Source: QHXM01 sp963697975
GTDB taxonomy: Bacteria; Acidobacteriota; Blastocatellia; Pyrinomonadales; Pyrinomonadaceae
Direction of reading: 5' to 3'
Assembly (NCBI GenBank): GCA_963697975.1
Contig: OY969111.1
Span: 3,100,001-3,164,000 of the forward strand
DNA length: 64,000 nucleotides
Shown: piece after piece, positions 1-7,272 of the stretch
Layout of the letters: every line of letters begins with the position of its first letter
Position numbering within the stretch: the stretch's first letter is position 1
The notes under the pieces: generated by a model
Seen by the model: the letters and a program-made list of their open reading frames with translations, nothing else
The model's database searches: none
Told to the model about the DNA's origin: nothing
Program-made: the position numbers and the translations under genes

Positions 1-201
1 TATCAATCAGGTCATTTGGAAGAAGCAGTTGAGGCCGGAACCAGAGCATTGGCGTTGGTCTCTAACTGGGCATTACCTCGTGAAGCCCGCGCCCTGGCGT
101 ATCGAAAATTGGGTCGCCTCAACGAGGCCACAGCCGAGGCTCGAATCCTTTTAGAGTCTGATGTTGAAAACGAAGTCGCACGCTACCTTCTTCGCGCATG
201 A
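1..201 (+). CDS. C-terminal end of a TPR-like protein (partial)
   Basis: The reading frame is open from the first base of the window and stops at TGA 199-201, so only the last 66 residues are seen. They contain helical, Ala/Leu/Glu-rich pairs of the form GHLEEAVEAGTRAL and GRLNEATAEARILL, the usual look of tetratricopeptide repeats (a glycine followed by an amphipathic helix with conserved Ala). Nothing can be said about the missing N-terminal part. The bidirectional terminator just downstream fits this being the 3' end of its transcription unit. Confidence 0.6.
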   Translation, partial: YQSGHLEEAVEAGTRALALVSNWALPREARALAYRKLGRLNEATAEARILLESDVENEVARYLLRA

Positions 202-244
202 TAGTAGTGAGGTCAACCGCGAACGCCATCCGGCGCTCAAAATA

Positions 245-272
245 AAAAGGCCCCGGTCAGACAGGGCCTTTT
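245..272. terminator. bidirectional intrinsic terminator
   Basis: AAAAGGCCC (245-253) pairs perfectly with GGGCCTTTT (264-272) around a 10-base loop, so a run of T follows the GC stem on both strands. It lies between two convergent genes (stop at 201 on + and stop at 308 on -) and can end both transcripts. Confidence 0.85.
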
Positions 273-307
273 CATGTTGGCAGGAATCCAGACGCAATTA
301 CTTAACT

Positions 308-1063
308 TCACCTCGGCAAGAGGCTGCACTGGCTTGGCAGGTTGCCATTAAACTGGAAGTTCGCCCCGACAACGATTGGCTGGTCGGAAGTGACCCTGAC
401 AGTGAACGCAACGTCGGTCACGCCATCGAATCCCGGACCGCCACCGGTCTGAGGCATGACCCAGTTGAGGTTCCTCGTATGCGCGTTCAGGAGCGTCACC
501 GTAGTCGCGCCAGCTTCACCGGGGTAAGCTGTTGGCCCAGGCGAGCCGGGAATGTTCACGCCGGTCAAATTATTTCCATCTCTGTCGAGAATATTGACGG
601 CGATGTTGGCCGTAGTCCCGCTGCCGTTGAAAACGTAAAGATCAGACCTGGGACTACCGGCGGCATTGGGGAGATGCGCCGGAGTGCAGATCCAAACGAA
701 CGGCGGTCCGCCAGAGGAAGGTCCCGGAGGGCCAGCAGGTCCGGCTGGCCCGGTCGCGCCGGTCGCTCCCGTTGCTCCAGTCGCTCCCGTTGCTCCAGTC
801 GCGCCAGTCGCGCCTGTCGGCCCCGCAGGGCCAGCCGGGCCAGCCGGGCCGGTGACATTCCACTGAACGCGCGTTTCATTGTTATGGCAGGCGGTGCTCG
901 CAGCTACGAGGCGCATCCCACCGTTGCCGGGATTGATGCAGGCTTCGAGCACGGTCGCGGGCGGTTCGGCAGCGGCGCGCTGTACGATCGGCACCATCAA
1001 CAGAACAAAGGCAAGAACAGCGAAGCTAGCCATGCCTGCACGGCGTACAAAGGGGGGTCTCAT
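308..1063 (-). CDS. secreted collagen-like (Gly-X-Y repeat) protein
   Basis: The 251-residue product begins with a signal peptide (RR in the n-region, then a hydrophobic run ending near RAAAEPP). After about 35 residues containing two Cys comes a collagen-like tract of Gly-X-Y triplets, GPAGPAGPTG followed by seven GAT triplets and GPAGPAGPPG (about residues 72-115). The C-terminal 130 residues look like a beta-sandwich with repeated short strands (DLYVFNGSG, VDITV-like runs) and no catalytic motif. A good ribosome site (AGGAG, 7 bases upstream) supports the start at 1063. Bacterial collagen-like proteins of this type are surface or secreted adhesion or structural proteins; the actual role is unknown. 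The triplet tract makes the DNA locally repetitive, so length variation between strains would be expected. Confidence 0.85.
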   Translation of the reverse strand: MRPPFVRRAGMASFAVLAFVLLMVPIVQRAAAEPPATVLEACINPGNGGMRLVAASTACHNNETRVQWNVTGPAGPAGPAGPTGATGATGATGATGATGATGATGPAGPAGPPGPSSGGPPFVWICTPAHLPNAAGSPRSDLYVFNGSGTTANIAVNILDRDGNNLTGVNIPGSPGPTAYPGEAGATTVTLLNAHTRNLNWVMPQTGGGPGFDGVTDVAFTVRVTSDQPIVVGANFQFNGNLPSQCSLLPR

Positions 1064-1239
1064 ATTAGTCTCCTTCTGAGGCGAGGCGGAAGCCGCCTTG
1101 CAAATTCAAATTCGTAAGCGAGGACCAGAATGCGAGGGTGCAATCTAGTAACTTGAGACAGAGTTGTCAAGATTTGTGATACGTGTCTTTGGCGCAATCG
1201 GTGCGAAGCGGAGTTATCCTGTGAGCTTCAGGAAATCTA

Positions 1240-1776
1240 ATGGATTACATGCTAAGAAAAGCGACGCTGGATGACCGGGAAGCAATCGAGCATCTGATTG
1301 TGGAGTCAGCCCGAAATCTGAGTCTGGAAGATTACTCCGAGCAGCAAATTGAAGCGGCAATCTCAACGGTCTTCGGTGTTGACACAGACCTTATTCTCGA
1401 TGGGACGTATTTCGTCGCTGAAAGCTGTGGGACGTTGATTGGTTGCGGCGGTTGGAGCAAGAGAAAAACTCTTTTCGGTGGCGACCGGTTTGCCAGTAGA
1501 GATTCAAGCGCGCTTGACCCGGAGACGGAAGCGGCAAAGATTCGAGCTTTTTTCGTTCACCCGGAATGTGCGAGAAAGGGACTAGGCCGAGCGATTCTTG
1601 CGGCGTGTGAAACGGAAGCGAGAGCCTGCGGCTTTCGCTCAATAGAGTTGATGGCGACGCTTCCCGGCGTCAGGCTGTACAGAGCTTGTGGCTATGAAGG
1701 AGATGAGCGCGCCCGGTACGAGATTGGAGACGGCGTGAGAATCGAGTTTGTCCCAATGAGGAAAGACTTGCTGTAA
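1240..1776 (+). CDS. GNAT-family N-acetyltransferase
   Basis: 178 residues with the GNAT acetyl-CoA binding motif A near residues 104-125 (FFVHPECARKGLGRAILAAC, with the R-K-G-L-G-R loop) and the following motif B region ending in LYRACGYEGDERARYE. Such enzymes transfer acetyl from acetyl-CoA to an amine; the substrate cannot be told from sequence. AGGAA lies 6 bases before the ATG at 1240. The gene stands alone between the collagen-like gene (divergent) and the HxlR regulator (convergent). Confidence 0.85.
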   Translation: MDYMLRKATLDDREAIEHLIVESARNLSLEDYSEQQIEAAISTVFGVDTDLILDGTYFVAESCGTLIGCGGWSKRKTLFGGDRFASRDSSALDPETEAAKIRAFFVHPECARKGLGRAILAACETEARACGFRSIELMATLPGVRLYRACGYEGDERARYEIGDGVRIEFVPMRKDLL

Positions 1777-1878
1777 CAGCGGCGTTCACTTTAAAGGCGA
1801 CGGCTGACAAGTAATTTCCAAAACAGCATGAAGCTGCCGCATCATAGAGCTTGCGCTAATATCCGAACCACCTTTTTT

Positions 1879-2319
1879 TTACAACAGCACAATCGAATCG
1901 TCTCTGTCGCGTCGTCGAGCGGGCGGGCGCTCTTGTTCAATGTCGCTTTTGTGTGGGCAGGCTTCGCAGTAATCGCCGAGGCGTTCTTTGCGATCTTCGC
2001 ATTCGTTGCAGTCTAAGGATTGGCCCAGCAGTCTGAGGGCATCGAGGAAGGGGAGGAGTCGTCGCCCGCGCGTCGTCAAGGTGTATTCGACGTGCGGGGG
2101 GCTGCCGCCCAGGTCGTGGCGCTCAATCAACGCGTCCCGCTCCATGTCACGAAGGCGACCGACCAGCGTGCGGCTGCTGATGGGATGCAGCGCCGCCAGC
2201 AACTCGGTCGTGCGCTTTGGCCCCGCCACCAGATCGCGCACCACGAGCATCGTCCATTTGTCGCCCACGAGCTGTAGCGCGCCCGCCACAGGACACCCGT
2301 CGCCTTCGCGTCGTCGCAC
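1879..2319 (-). CDS. HxlR-family winged-helix transcriptional regulator
   Basis: 146 residues. The N-terminal CPVAGALQLVGDKWTMLVVRDL is the HxlR hallmark (a conserved Cys followed by the G-x-KW helix), and SRTLVGRLRDMERDALIERH is the recognition helix and wing. HxlR proteins are small dimeric DNA-binding regulators that often sense electrophiles or redox state through the N-terminal Cys. Unusually the C-terminal tail has a CNEC...CEAC pattern (four Cys in about 16 residues), a likely metal site or redox switch added to the family core, followed by an Arg-rich end. The start is GTG at 2319 with GGAGG 7 bases upstream. No obvious target gene is adjacent. Confidence 0.85.
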   Translation of the reverse strand: MRRREGDGCPVAGALQLVGDKWTMLVVRDLVAGPKRTTELLAALHPISSRTLVGRLRDMERDALIERHDLGGSPPHVEYTLTTRGRRLLPFLDALRLLGQSLDCNECEDRKERLGDYCEACPHKSDIEQERPPARRRDRDDSIVLL

Positions 2320-2334
2320 CCTTCGCCTCCTTCA

Positions 2335-2396
2335 ATTCGTGAATCGTAAATGGAAAGACGGCTTGTCTATTGACGATTCACGATTTACGATTCACG
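2335..2396. repeat. inverted tandem-heptamer hairpin (GATTCAC/GATTTAC units)
   Basis: GTGAATCGTAAAT at 2339-2351 is the exact inverse of ATTTACGATTCAC at 2383-2395; the right arm continues as a tandem run of ACGATTC-like 7-base units. The loop (about 2352-2376) contains GAAAGACGG then CTTGTC. First member of the repeat class described in the findings. Confidence 0.7.
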
Positions 2397-2622
2397 GCCT
2401 TTTAAGCTTAACACAAAGCCCGGCTGTTGCAGCCATCCCGCGAAATAATTTAAGATGTTCTCACTGCTCAAGCCTCGCCCACGCGGCAGTTCTCTTGCGC
2501 CCAACGTACTCTTCTTCACCGGACAAGACTGTCTTCGTCCTTGTCTGCGCGTTAATAAAGGGCGTTCCCTTAGTTATTTTTATTCGGGATTAATGGTTTT
2601 TGAGCTTTTCAGGTCTATTTCT

Positions 2623-3585
2623 ATGCTTGATGAACTAACACACGCCGCTACCGCAGTGCCAACAATTCTCGTGGCCGATGATGAGCCGGTTAACCGCGCG
2701 TTGATTCAACGACGCCTTGAGCGCGAAGGCTATCAGGTGTTGACGGCGCGCAACGGGAGCGAGGCCGTCGCGGTAGCGTCCGAGTCGTTGCCTGATCTGG
2801 TCTTGCTCGACGTGATGATGCCGGAGATGGATGGCATGGACGCTTGCCGCTTGCTGAAAGAAACGGAAGCGACGCGCGACATCCCCGTCATCTTTCTGTC
2901 GGCGCGCGACGAGACGGCCATGAAAGTCAACGGATTGAGCTTGGGCGCAGACGATTACATCAGCAAGCCTTTCGAGGCCGAAGAACTGATAGCGCGCGTC
3001 CATGTGGCTATCCGCTTGAAGCGCGAGCGCGACCAGTTACGCAACAACGCCGAAGAAGCTAGTCTCAGAGCCGAGATAGCGCAGGAGCGCGCCATGACCG
3101 ATGCGTTGACCGGCCTCCTGAATCGCTACGGCTTGCGGCACGTTCTCTCGCGCGAACACGCCGAAGCGCGCCGCTACAATCGCTCGCTCTCCTGTCTCAT
3201 CATTGATCTGGACAACTTCAAGACGATTAACGACACCTACGGCCACGCCACCGGAGACCTGACCCTACAGCAAATCGCGGGCGTTCTACGCGAAGCCGTG
3301 CGCGCCTCGGATACAGTCTTTCGCTACGGCGGCGAAGAGTTTTTAGTGCTGTTGCCGGAGACAGACCTCGACGGGGCAATCGCGCTTGGCGAAAAGATTC
3401 GAGTGGCTTCGGCCACGCGTTTGTTCGGTGAGGGCCAGCACGTCTTCAGTCTCACCTTGAGCGCTGGCGCAGGCTGCCTCTGCGACAACGAATCCGGCCA
3501 CGACATGATTGCGCGGGCGGACATGGCGCTTTACCACGCCAAAGAGCAGGGACGCAACCGCGTCGAATCCGCCATCTGCGTTTGA
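2623..3585 (+). CDS. response regulator with REC and GGDEF domains (PleD-like diguanylate cyclase)
   Basis: Domain 1 (residues 13-130) is a receiver: acidic pair D19 D20, phosphoacceptor D63 in LLDVMMPEMDG, and K115 in YISKPFE. Domain 2 (about 160-318) is GGDEF with the active-site variant GGEEF at 236-240, the product-inhibition I-site RASD at 227-230 exactly five residues before it, and substrate-contact segment DLDNFKTINDTYGH. It should make cyclic di-GMP from two GTP when phosphorylated. A PilZ protein at 20438 is a possible receiver of the signal. The frame is open for 56 codons upstream, but translation most likely starts at ATG 2623 (or ATG 2593), since the receiver fold begins directly after it. 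No kinase gene is adjacent. Confidence 0.9.
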   Translation: MLDELTHAATAVPTILVADDEPVNRALIQRRLEREGYQVLTARNGSEAVAVASESLPDLVLLDVMMPEMDGMDACRLLKETEATRDIPVIFLSARDETAMKVNGLSLGADDYISKPFEAEELIARVHVAIRLKRERDQLRNNAEEASLRAEIAQERAMTDALTGLLNRYGLRHVLSREHAEARRYNRSLSCLIIDLDNFKTINDTYGHATGDLTLQQIAGVLREAVRASDTVFRYGGEEFLVLLPETDLDGAIALGEKIRVASATRLFGEGQHVFSLTLSAGAGCLCDNESGHDMIARADMALYHAKEQGRNRVESAICV

Positions 3586-3613
3586 CGAAACAGTAAAAGC
3601 TTTCTAGGCTTAG

Positions 3614-3712
3614 CTCGATTGCGGATTGCGGATTGCGGAATTCGGATTGCGGATTGAAAGACAGGTGCTTTTTCTTAAATCCGCAATCCGAATTCCGCAA
3701 TCCGCAATCGAG
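3614..3712. repeat. inverted tandem-heptamer hairpin (GATTGCG units)
   Basis: Five or six copies of GATTGCG-like units run rightwards from 3614 (CTCGATTGCGGATTGCGG) and their reverse complement runs back to 3712 (CCGCAATCCGCAATCGAG). The arms, about 40 bases each, nearly perfectly match; the loop holds GAAAGACAGG then TGCTTTTTC. It ends one base before the GGAGG ribosome site of the next gene. Confidence 0.85.
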
Positions 3713-3725
3713 TGGAGGAAGCCTC

Positions 3726-5132
3726 GTGAAAATTGCCCATCAGACCTCTCAAAGACAAAGTATGAGTTGCGGCAGACGTTGCCGCTTTCCCCTGCCGGTT
3801 GTTTTCCTGATAACTCTTTTGATGTTCGCGCCCTGTGCTTTCAGCCAGCAACAGCCGCCTCCGAAGACGATGCGGCTGAGCAGCCTCGAAGTCTCAGGTT
3901 TAGAGCGCATCACAAAGGAGCAGGCCATCGGCGCGAGCGGCTTACAGGTCGGGCAGCAGATTGACGTTGAGACCTTGGACGCGGCGGCACAGAAGCTCGT
4001 CAACAGCGGTCTCTTCGCAAACATCAGCTATCGTCTGCGTGGCACCGCCGACAAAGCGATTGTGACGTTTGAGGTCGAAGAACCGAAGGGGCGAGGGCTG
4101 CCGGTCGTCTTCGATAACTTCGTCTGGTTTACGGAGGGAGAAATTATTGATGCCGTCCGTCGTGAAGTGCCGACCTTTGACGGCACTGCGCTGGATTCGA
4201 GCGCAGTGCTCGGCGGCATCACCCGTGCCTTGCAGCAATTGCTAACGGAGCGAAAGGTTCAGGGCCAGGTTGAGTACACGCCGTCAGCCGATCTTGCGGG
4301 CGGAAACGCCAAGCACGTTTTCAGCGTCAAGGGTGCGAACACGAAAATCTGCGCGGTGCGTTTTCCGGGCACAGCCAACGTGCAGGAGAGCGAGTTGGTT
4401 AAACATTCCAAGCCGCTCATGGGCGGCGAATACTCGCAGGAGTTTGTCAGCGCCTTTGCCGTCGCCAACCTGATTCCCGTCTATCGTGAGCGCGGGCATC
4501 TGCTTGCCATCTTCAGCCAGCCTACGGCAAGGCTCGGAATGGAAGCGAGCGAGACGTGCAGGAATGAGGTCGTCATCACTTTGCCCGTGAGTGAGGGCAT
4601 CGCCTACAACTGGGACAAAGCGGAATGGTCTGGCAACGATTCCTACACGGCTCAGGAACTGGAATCAGCACTGGCGATGAAGTCCGGAGAACTCGCTAAC
4701 GGCTTAAAGATTGATGCCGGTGTGAGAGCCGTCGAGAAGGTTTACGGCAAAAGAGGTTTCCTCAGAGCCAGGACGAGGACGGAGCCTACCTTTGACGACG
4801 TGAACCGGCGCGTCGCCTACCGCGTCGCTATTACCGAAGGGCCGCAGTTTCGGATGGGCGTGCTCAAAATCACAGGTCTTAACGAGGACGTTATCTTGAA
4901 CCTGCGGCATCGTTGGAAACTGCGAGAGAGGGACGTGTATAACGATTCTTATCTTGAGGAGTTTACTAAAAAGGATGTGAGGGAGGTGCTTGACTCGGCT
5001 CTGAGGGAAGGAAAAATCCCGCCCGGCTCTAAATTGAAGATGGATAGCTCTATCAATCTCAACAATCAGGCGCTGACCGTCGAAGTGCAGCTTAATTTTA
5101 AGAGCGCAGCCCCACCGCCCGCTTCACCTTGA
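3726..5132 (+). CDS. exported POTRA-repeat protein (BamA/TamA-like N-terminal part only)
   Basis: 468 residues from a GTG start at 3726, chosen because GGAGG lies 7 bases upstream; the ORF upstream of this is the translated repeat. A signal peptide (FPLPVVFLITLLMFAPCAFS) is followed by POTRA-like beta-alpha-alpha-beta-beta modules: LSSLEVSGLERITKEQ with LVNSGLFANISY, a central ICAVRFPGTANV module, and ITEGPQFRMGVLKITGL near the C-terminus. In BamA and TamA such modules bind client outer-membrane proteins in the periplasm, but here there is no 16-strand barrel after them; the protein ends about 100 residues past the last recognisable module. It may be a periplasmic partner of the Bam or Tam machinery. 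The exact family is unknown. Confidence 0.75.
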   Translation: MKIAHQTSQRQSMSCGRRCRFPLPVVFLITLLMFAPCAFSQQQPPPKTMRLSSLEVSGLERITKEQAIGASGLQVGQQIDVETLDAAAQKLVNSGLFANISYRLRGTADKAIVTFEVEEPKGRGLPVVFDNFVWFTEGEIIDAVRREVPTFDGTALDSSAVLGGITRALQQLLTERKVQGQVEYTPSADLAGGNAKHVFSVKGANTKICAVRFPGTANVQESELVKHSKPLMGGEYSQEFVSAFAVANLIPVYRERGHLLAIFSQPTARLGMEASETCRNEVVITLPVSEGIAYNWDKAEWSGNDSYTAQELESALAMKSGELANGLKIDAGVRAVEKVYGKRGFLRARTRTEPTFDDVNRRVAYRVAITEGPQFRMGVLKITGLNEDVILNLRHRWKLRERDVYNDSYLEEFTKKDVREVLDSALREGKIPPGSKLKMDSSINLNNQALTVEVQLNFKSAAPPPASP

Positions 5133-5139
5133 GACACCT

Positions 5140-6549
5140 TTACGAGCGCGGGTCAATGTTGTATGTCTTAATCTTGGAATTAAGCGTCGTCGCGTTCATC
5201 CCTAGCAGGCGTGCGGCGCGCGATTGATGTCCGCCGGTCTGCTCAAGCGCGCGGCGAATCAGATCAATCTCGAAGCGGCGCACTTCGTCGTAGAAGTTGA
5301 TACCGCGCCCTATGTCCAGAAGCGTTCCGCCGGTCGCGCCTTCACGCATGACAGCCCGCGCCGTTTGCGGGTCTGAGATTTCAGCGCGCAGGCATTCGCG
5401 CGTCACCTCAGAGCCGGGCGCAATCACGACCGCACGCTCGATGGCGTTCTCAAGCTCACGCACGTTGCCCGGCCACGAGTAGGCTTCCAGGAGTGCTAGC
5501 ACTTCGGGCTTGATCTGCTCCGACACCTGACGACCGTTCTCTTCGTTGTACTTCTGTATAAAATGTTGCGCCAGCGGCAGGATGTCCACACGGCGGTCGC
5601 GCAAAGGCGGCAACTCGATGGGGACGACCGAGAGACGATAGTAGAGGTCTTCGCGGAATGTGCCCTGCTTGACGGCGTCTTTCAAATCAATGTTGGTTGC
5701 CGCGATGATCCGCACGTCAACGCGGCGCGGGCTGGTGTCGCCCAAAGGGGTGAACTCGCGCTCCTGTATGACGCGTAAGAGTCGCGCCTGTGTTTCGGGC
5801 GGAATGTCGCCGATCTCGTCAAGGAAGATTGAGCCGCCGTCGGCAACTTCAAACAGACCTTTCTTCGCTGCGACCGCGCCCGTGAAAGCGCCGCGCGTGT
5901 GGCCGAAGAGTTCGGATTCCAGAAGCTCTGAAGGAATGTTGGAACTGTTGACGGTGACGAACTGGCGAGCAGCGCGCGGGCTGCCTTCGTGAATGGCCTT
6001 GGCGATTAGCTCCTTGCCCGTGCCGCTCTCGCCCGTAATCAGCACGGTCGAGCGCGCGGGCGCAACCTGATCCACGAGGCGAAAGACTTCCTGCATCGCG
6101 TCGGAATGTCCGACCATCTCGCCGCGATCAACCGCGCGGCTCATCGCGCGACGCAGCGTTTGACGCTCTTCCTCTTTGCGCCGACGCTTAATCCCTGCTG
6201 CGACCGTCGCCGTGATTTGCTCGTTCTGAAAAGGCTTGCGAATGCAGCCGAACGCGCCTTTCTCCCAGGCAGCGATGGCCGTATCGAAGGTCGCGTAAGC
6301 CGTAATCATGATGACCGCCGCGTCCGTGTCGAGCTTCAAAAACTCTTCGAGCGCGCGCAAGCCCCCCATGCCCGGCATCGAGACATCGAGCAGCACCACG
6401 TCGAAGGCGCGACGCCCGTAAGCCTCAAGCCCTTCTTCGCCGGTCTTCGCCAGATCAACGCGATACCCTTCAGCCGAGAGCAGCGTCTCCAGCACATCGC
6501 GCATTATTTCCTCGTCGTCAACGACGAGCACCGAACCCTTTTTCGCCAT
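5140..6549 (-). CDS. NtrC-family sigma54-dependent response regulator
   Basis: 469 residues with receiver (D55 phosphoacceptor in LLDVSMPGMGG, K105), AAA+ sigma54-activation domain (Walker A GESGTGKE at 173-180, the sigma54-contact loop GAFTGA at 220-225, Walker B GGSIFLDEIG) and a C-terminal Fis-type helix-turn-helix (about 425-465, AARLLGMNATTLNSKIK). It should activate sigma54 promoters when phosphorylated. The histidine kinase at 7273-10206 is on the same strand upstream, separated by a repeat array and a small membrane protein gene; it is the obvious candidate partner. I did not find a convincing -24/-12 promoter nearby. Confidence 0.93.
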   Translation of the reverse strand: MAKKGSVLVVDDEEIMRDVLETLLSAEGYRVDLAKTGEEGLEAYGRRAFDVVLLDVSMPGMGGLRALEEFLKLDTDAAVIMITAYATFDTAIAAWEKGAFGCIRKPFQNEQITATVAAGIKRRRKEEERQTLRRAMSRAVDRGEMVGHSDAMQEVFRLVDQVAPARSTVLITGESGTGKELIAKAIHEGSPRAARQFVTVNSSNIPSELLESELFGHTRGAFTGAVAAKKGLFEVADGGSIFLDEIGDIPPETQARLLRVIQEREFTPLGDTSPRRVDVRIIAATNIDLKDAVKQGTFREDLYYRLSVVPIELPPLRDRRVDILPLAQHFIQKYNEENGRQVSEQIKPEVLALLEAYSWPGNVRELENAIERAVVIAPGSEVTRECLRAEISDPQTARAVMREGATGGTLLDIGRGINFYDEVRRFEIDLIRRALEQTGGHQSRAARLLGMNATTLNSKIKTYNIDPRS

Positions 6550-6591
6550 AGGTAATAAGCTAACTCAGAAGACGTTAAGACGGCAAATCCT

Positions 6592-6780
6592 GACCCTGAA
6601 AGGATCACATGTAATAGCCGGGGCATCGCCCCCGGAATAAGGTGCAGCAACGGTTTCGACCCTGAAGGGGTCGCACCTGCGATGTTGAGGCGCGACCCCT
6701 TCAGGGTCGGAATTTGTGTTGCATATGTAACCGGGGGCGTTGCCCCCGGCTATTATATTTATCCCCTTCGGGGATAAATA
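6592..6780. repeat. multi-hairpin intergenic element, copy 1
   Basis: An array of small hairpins: GACCCTGAAGGGGTC forms at about 6660-6671 and its partner GACCCCTTCAGGGTC at about 6695-6711, then CCGGGGGC-GTT-GCCCCCGG (6731-6749) and ATCCCC-TTCG-GGGAT (6770-6775 region) with a UUCG loop. A related block stands at 47016-47135 in the same order and with the same linker words (TGTTGAGG, GGCTATT). No coding potential is credible. Confidence 0.8.
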
Positions 6781-6826
6781 CCTGATTTCGAACTGAGCTA
6801 TCAATGAACATCGTCGCTGGACTTGC

Positions 6827-7228
6827 CTATTGAACTGCGGTCGACGCCTTGCCCTGCCGAACGCCGCTGAATAAATGGAAAAACACTCCGACGATGAGCG
6901 CTACCAACGACGGTAGGGTCAGCGGCCTTTGCAGACCTTTCAGCGTCGGCTCATAAAAGAACGCGACGGTCAGCATCAACGGGGCGATGATGAGAAGCGT
7001 TGAGCCTATCATCTGTAGAACTTTGCGCCAACGCTCTCGCCAGTAAACGAAATAAACTCCGACCCCCAGATTAATCAAACCCGCGAGCAGGATGAAGATA
7101 TGGCGGGAGCGGAACATCATTCTGGCCCCGTCGTCCATCTCTCGCACCCTGTGAAAATCCATGAATTGTCCTGTCAGCAGGAAGGCGAGAATAACAAGCA
7201 CTCCGAATATTCGGTGCAGTGTCTTCAT
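6827..7228 (-). CDS. small four-helix membrane protein, unknown function
   Basis: 133 residues with four hydrophobic segments (about 6-22, 45-63, 74-92 and 107-123) separated by short loops (DFHRVREMDDGARMM, RERWRK). No catalytic motif is visible. It lies between the sigma54-type regulator and the histidine kinase on the same strand, 44 bases after the kinase stop, so it may be co-transcribed with them. Confidence 0.7.
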   Translation of the reverse strand: MKTLHRIFGVLVILAFLLTGQFMDFHRVREMDDGARMMFRSRHIFILLAGLINLGVGVYFVYWRERWRKVLQMIGSTLLIIAPLMLTVAFFYEPTLKGLQRPLTLPSLVALIVGVFFHLFSGVRQGKASTAVQ

Positions 7229-7272
7229 CTGTTTTTGGAATCAATTGCGCGAGGGGCAAGTTCTAATCTTCT

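Noticed and set aside
161..1117. Long + strand ORF (318 codons) across the collagen-like gene
   Set aside because: It is the antisense shadow of the Gly-X-Y gene, has no ribosome site or recognisable domain, and its composition (RSRRASRSG...) is what the complement of collagen triplets gives.
2455..2622. N-terminal extension of the GGDEF protein
   Set aside because: Residues before ATG 2623 do not belong to the receiver fold and the region is intergenic in character.
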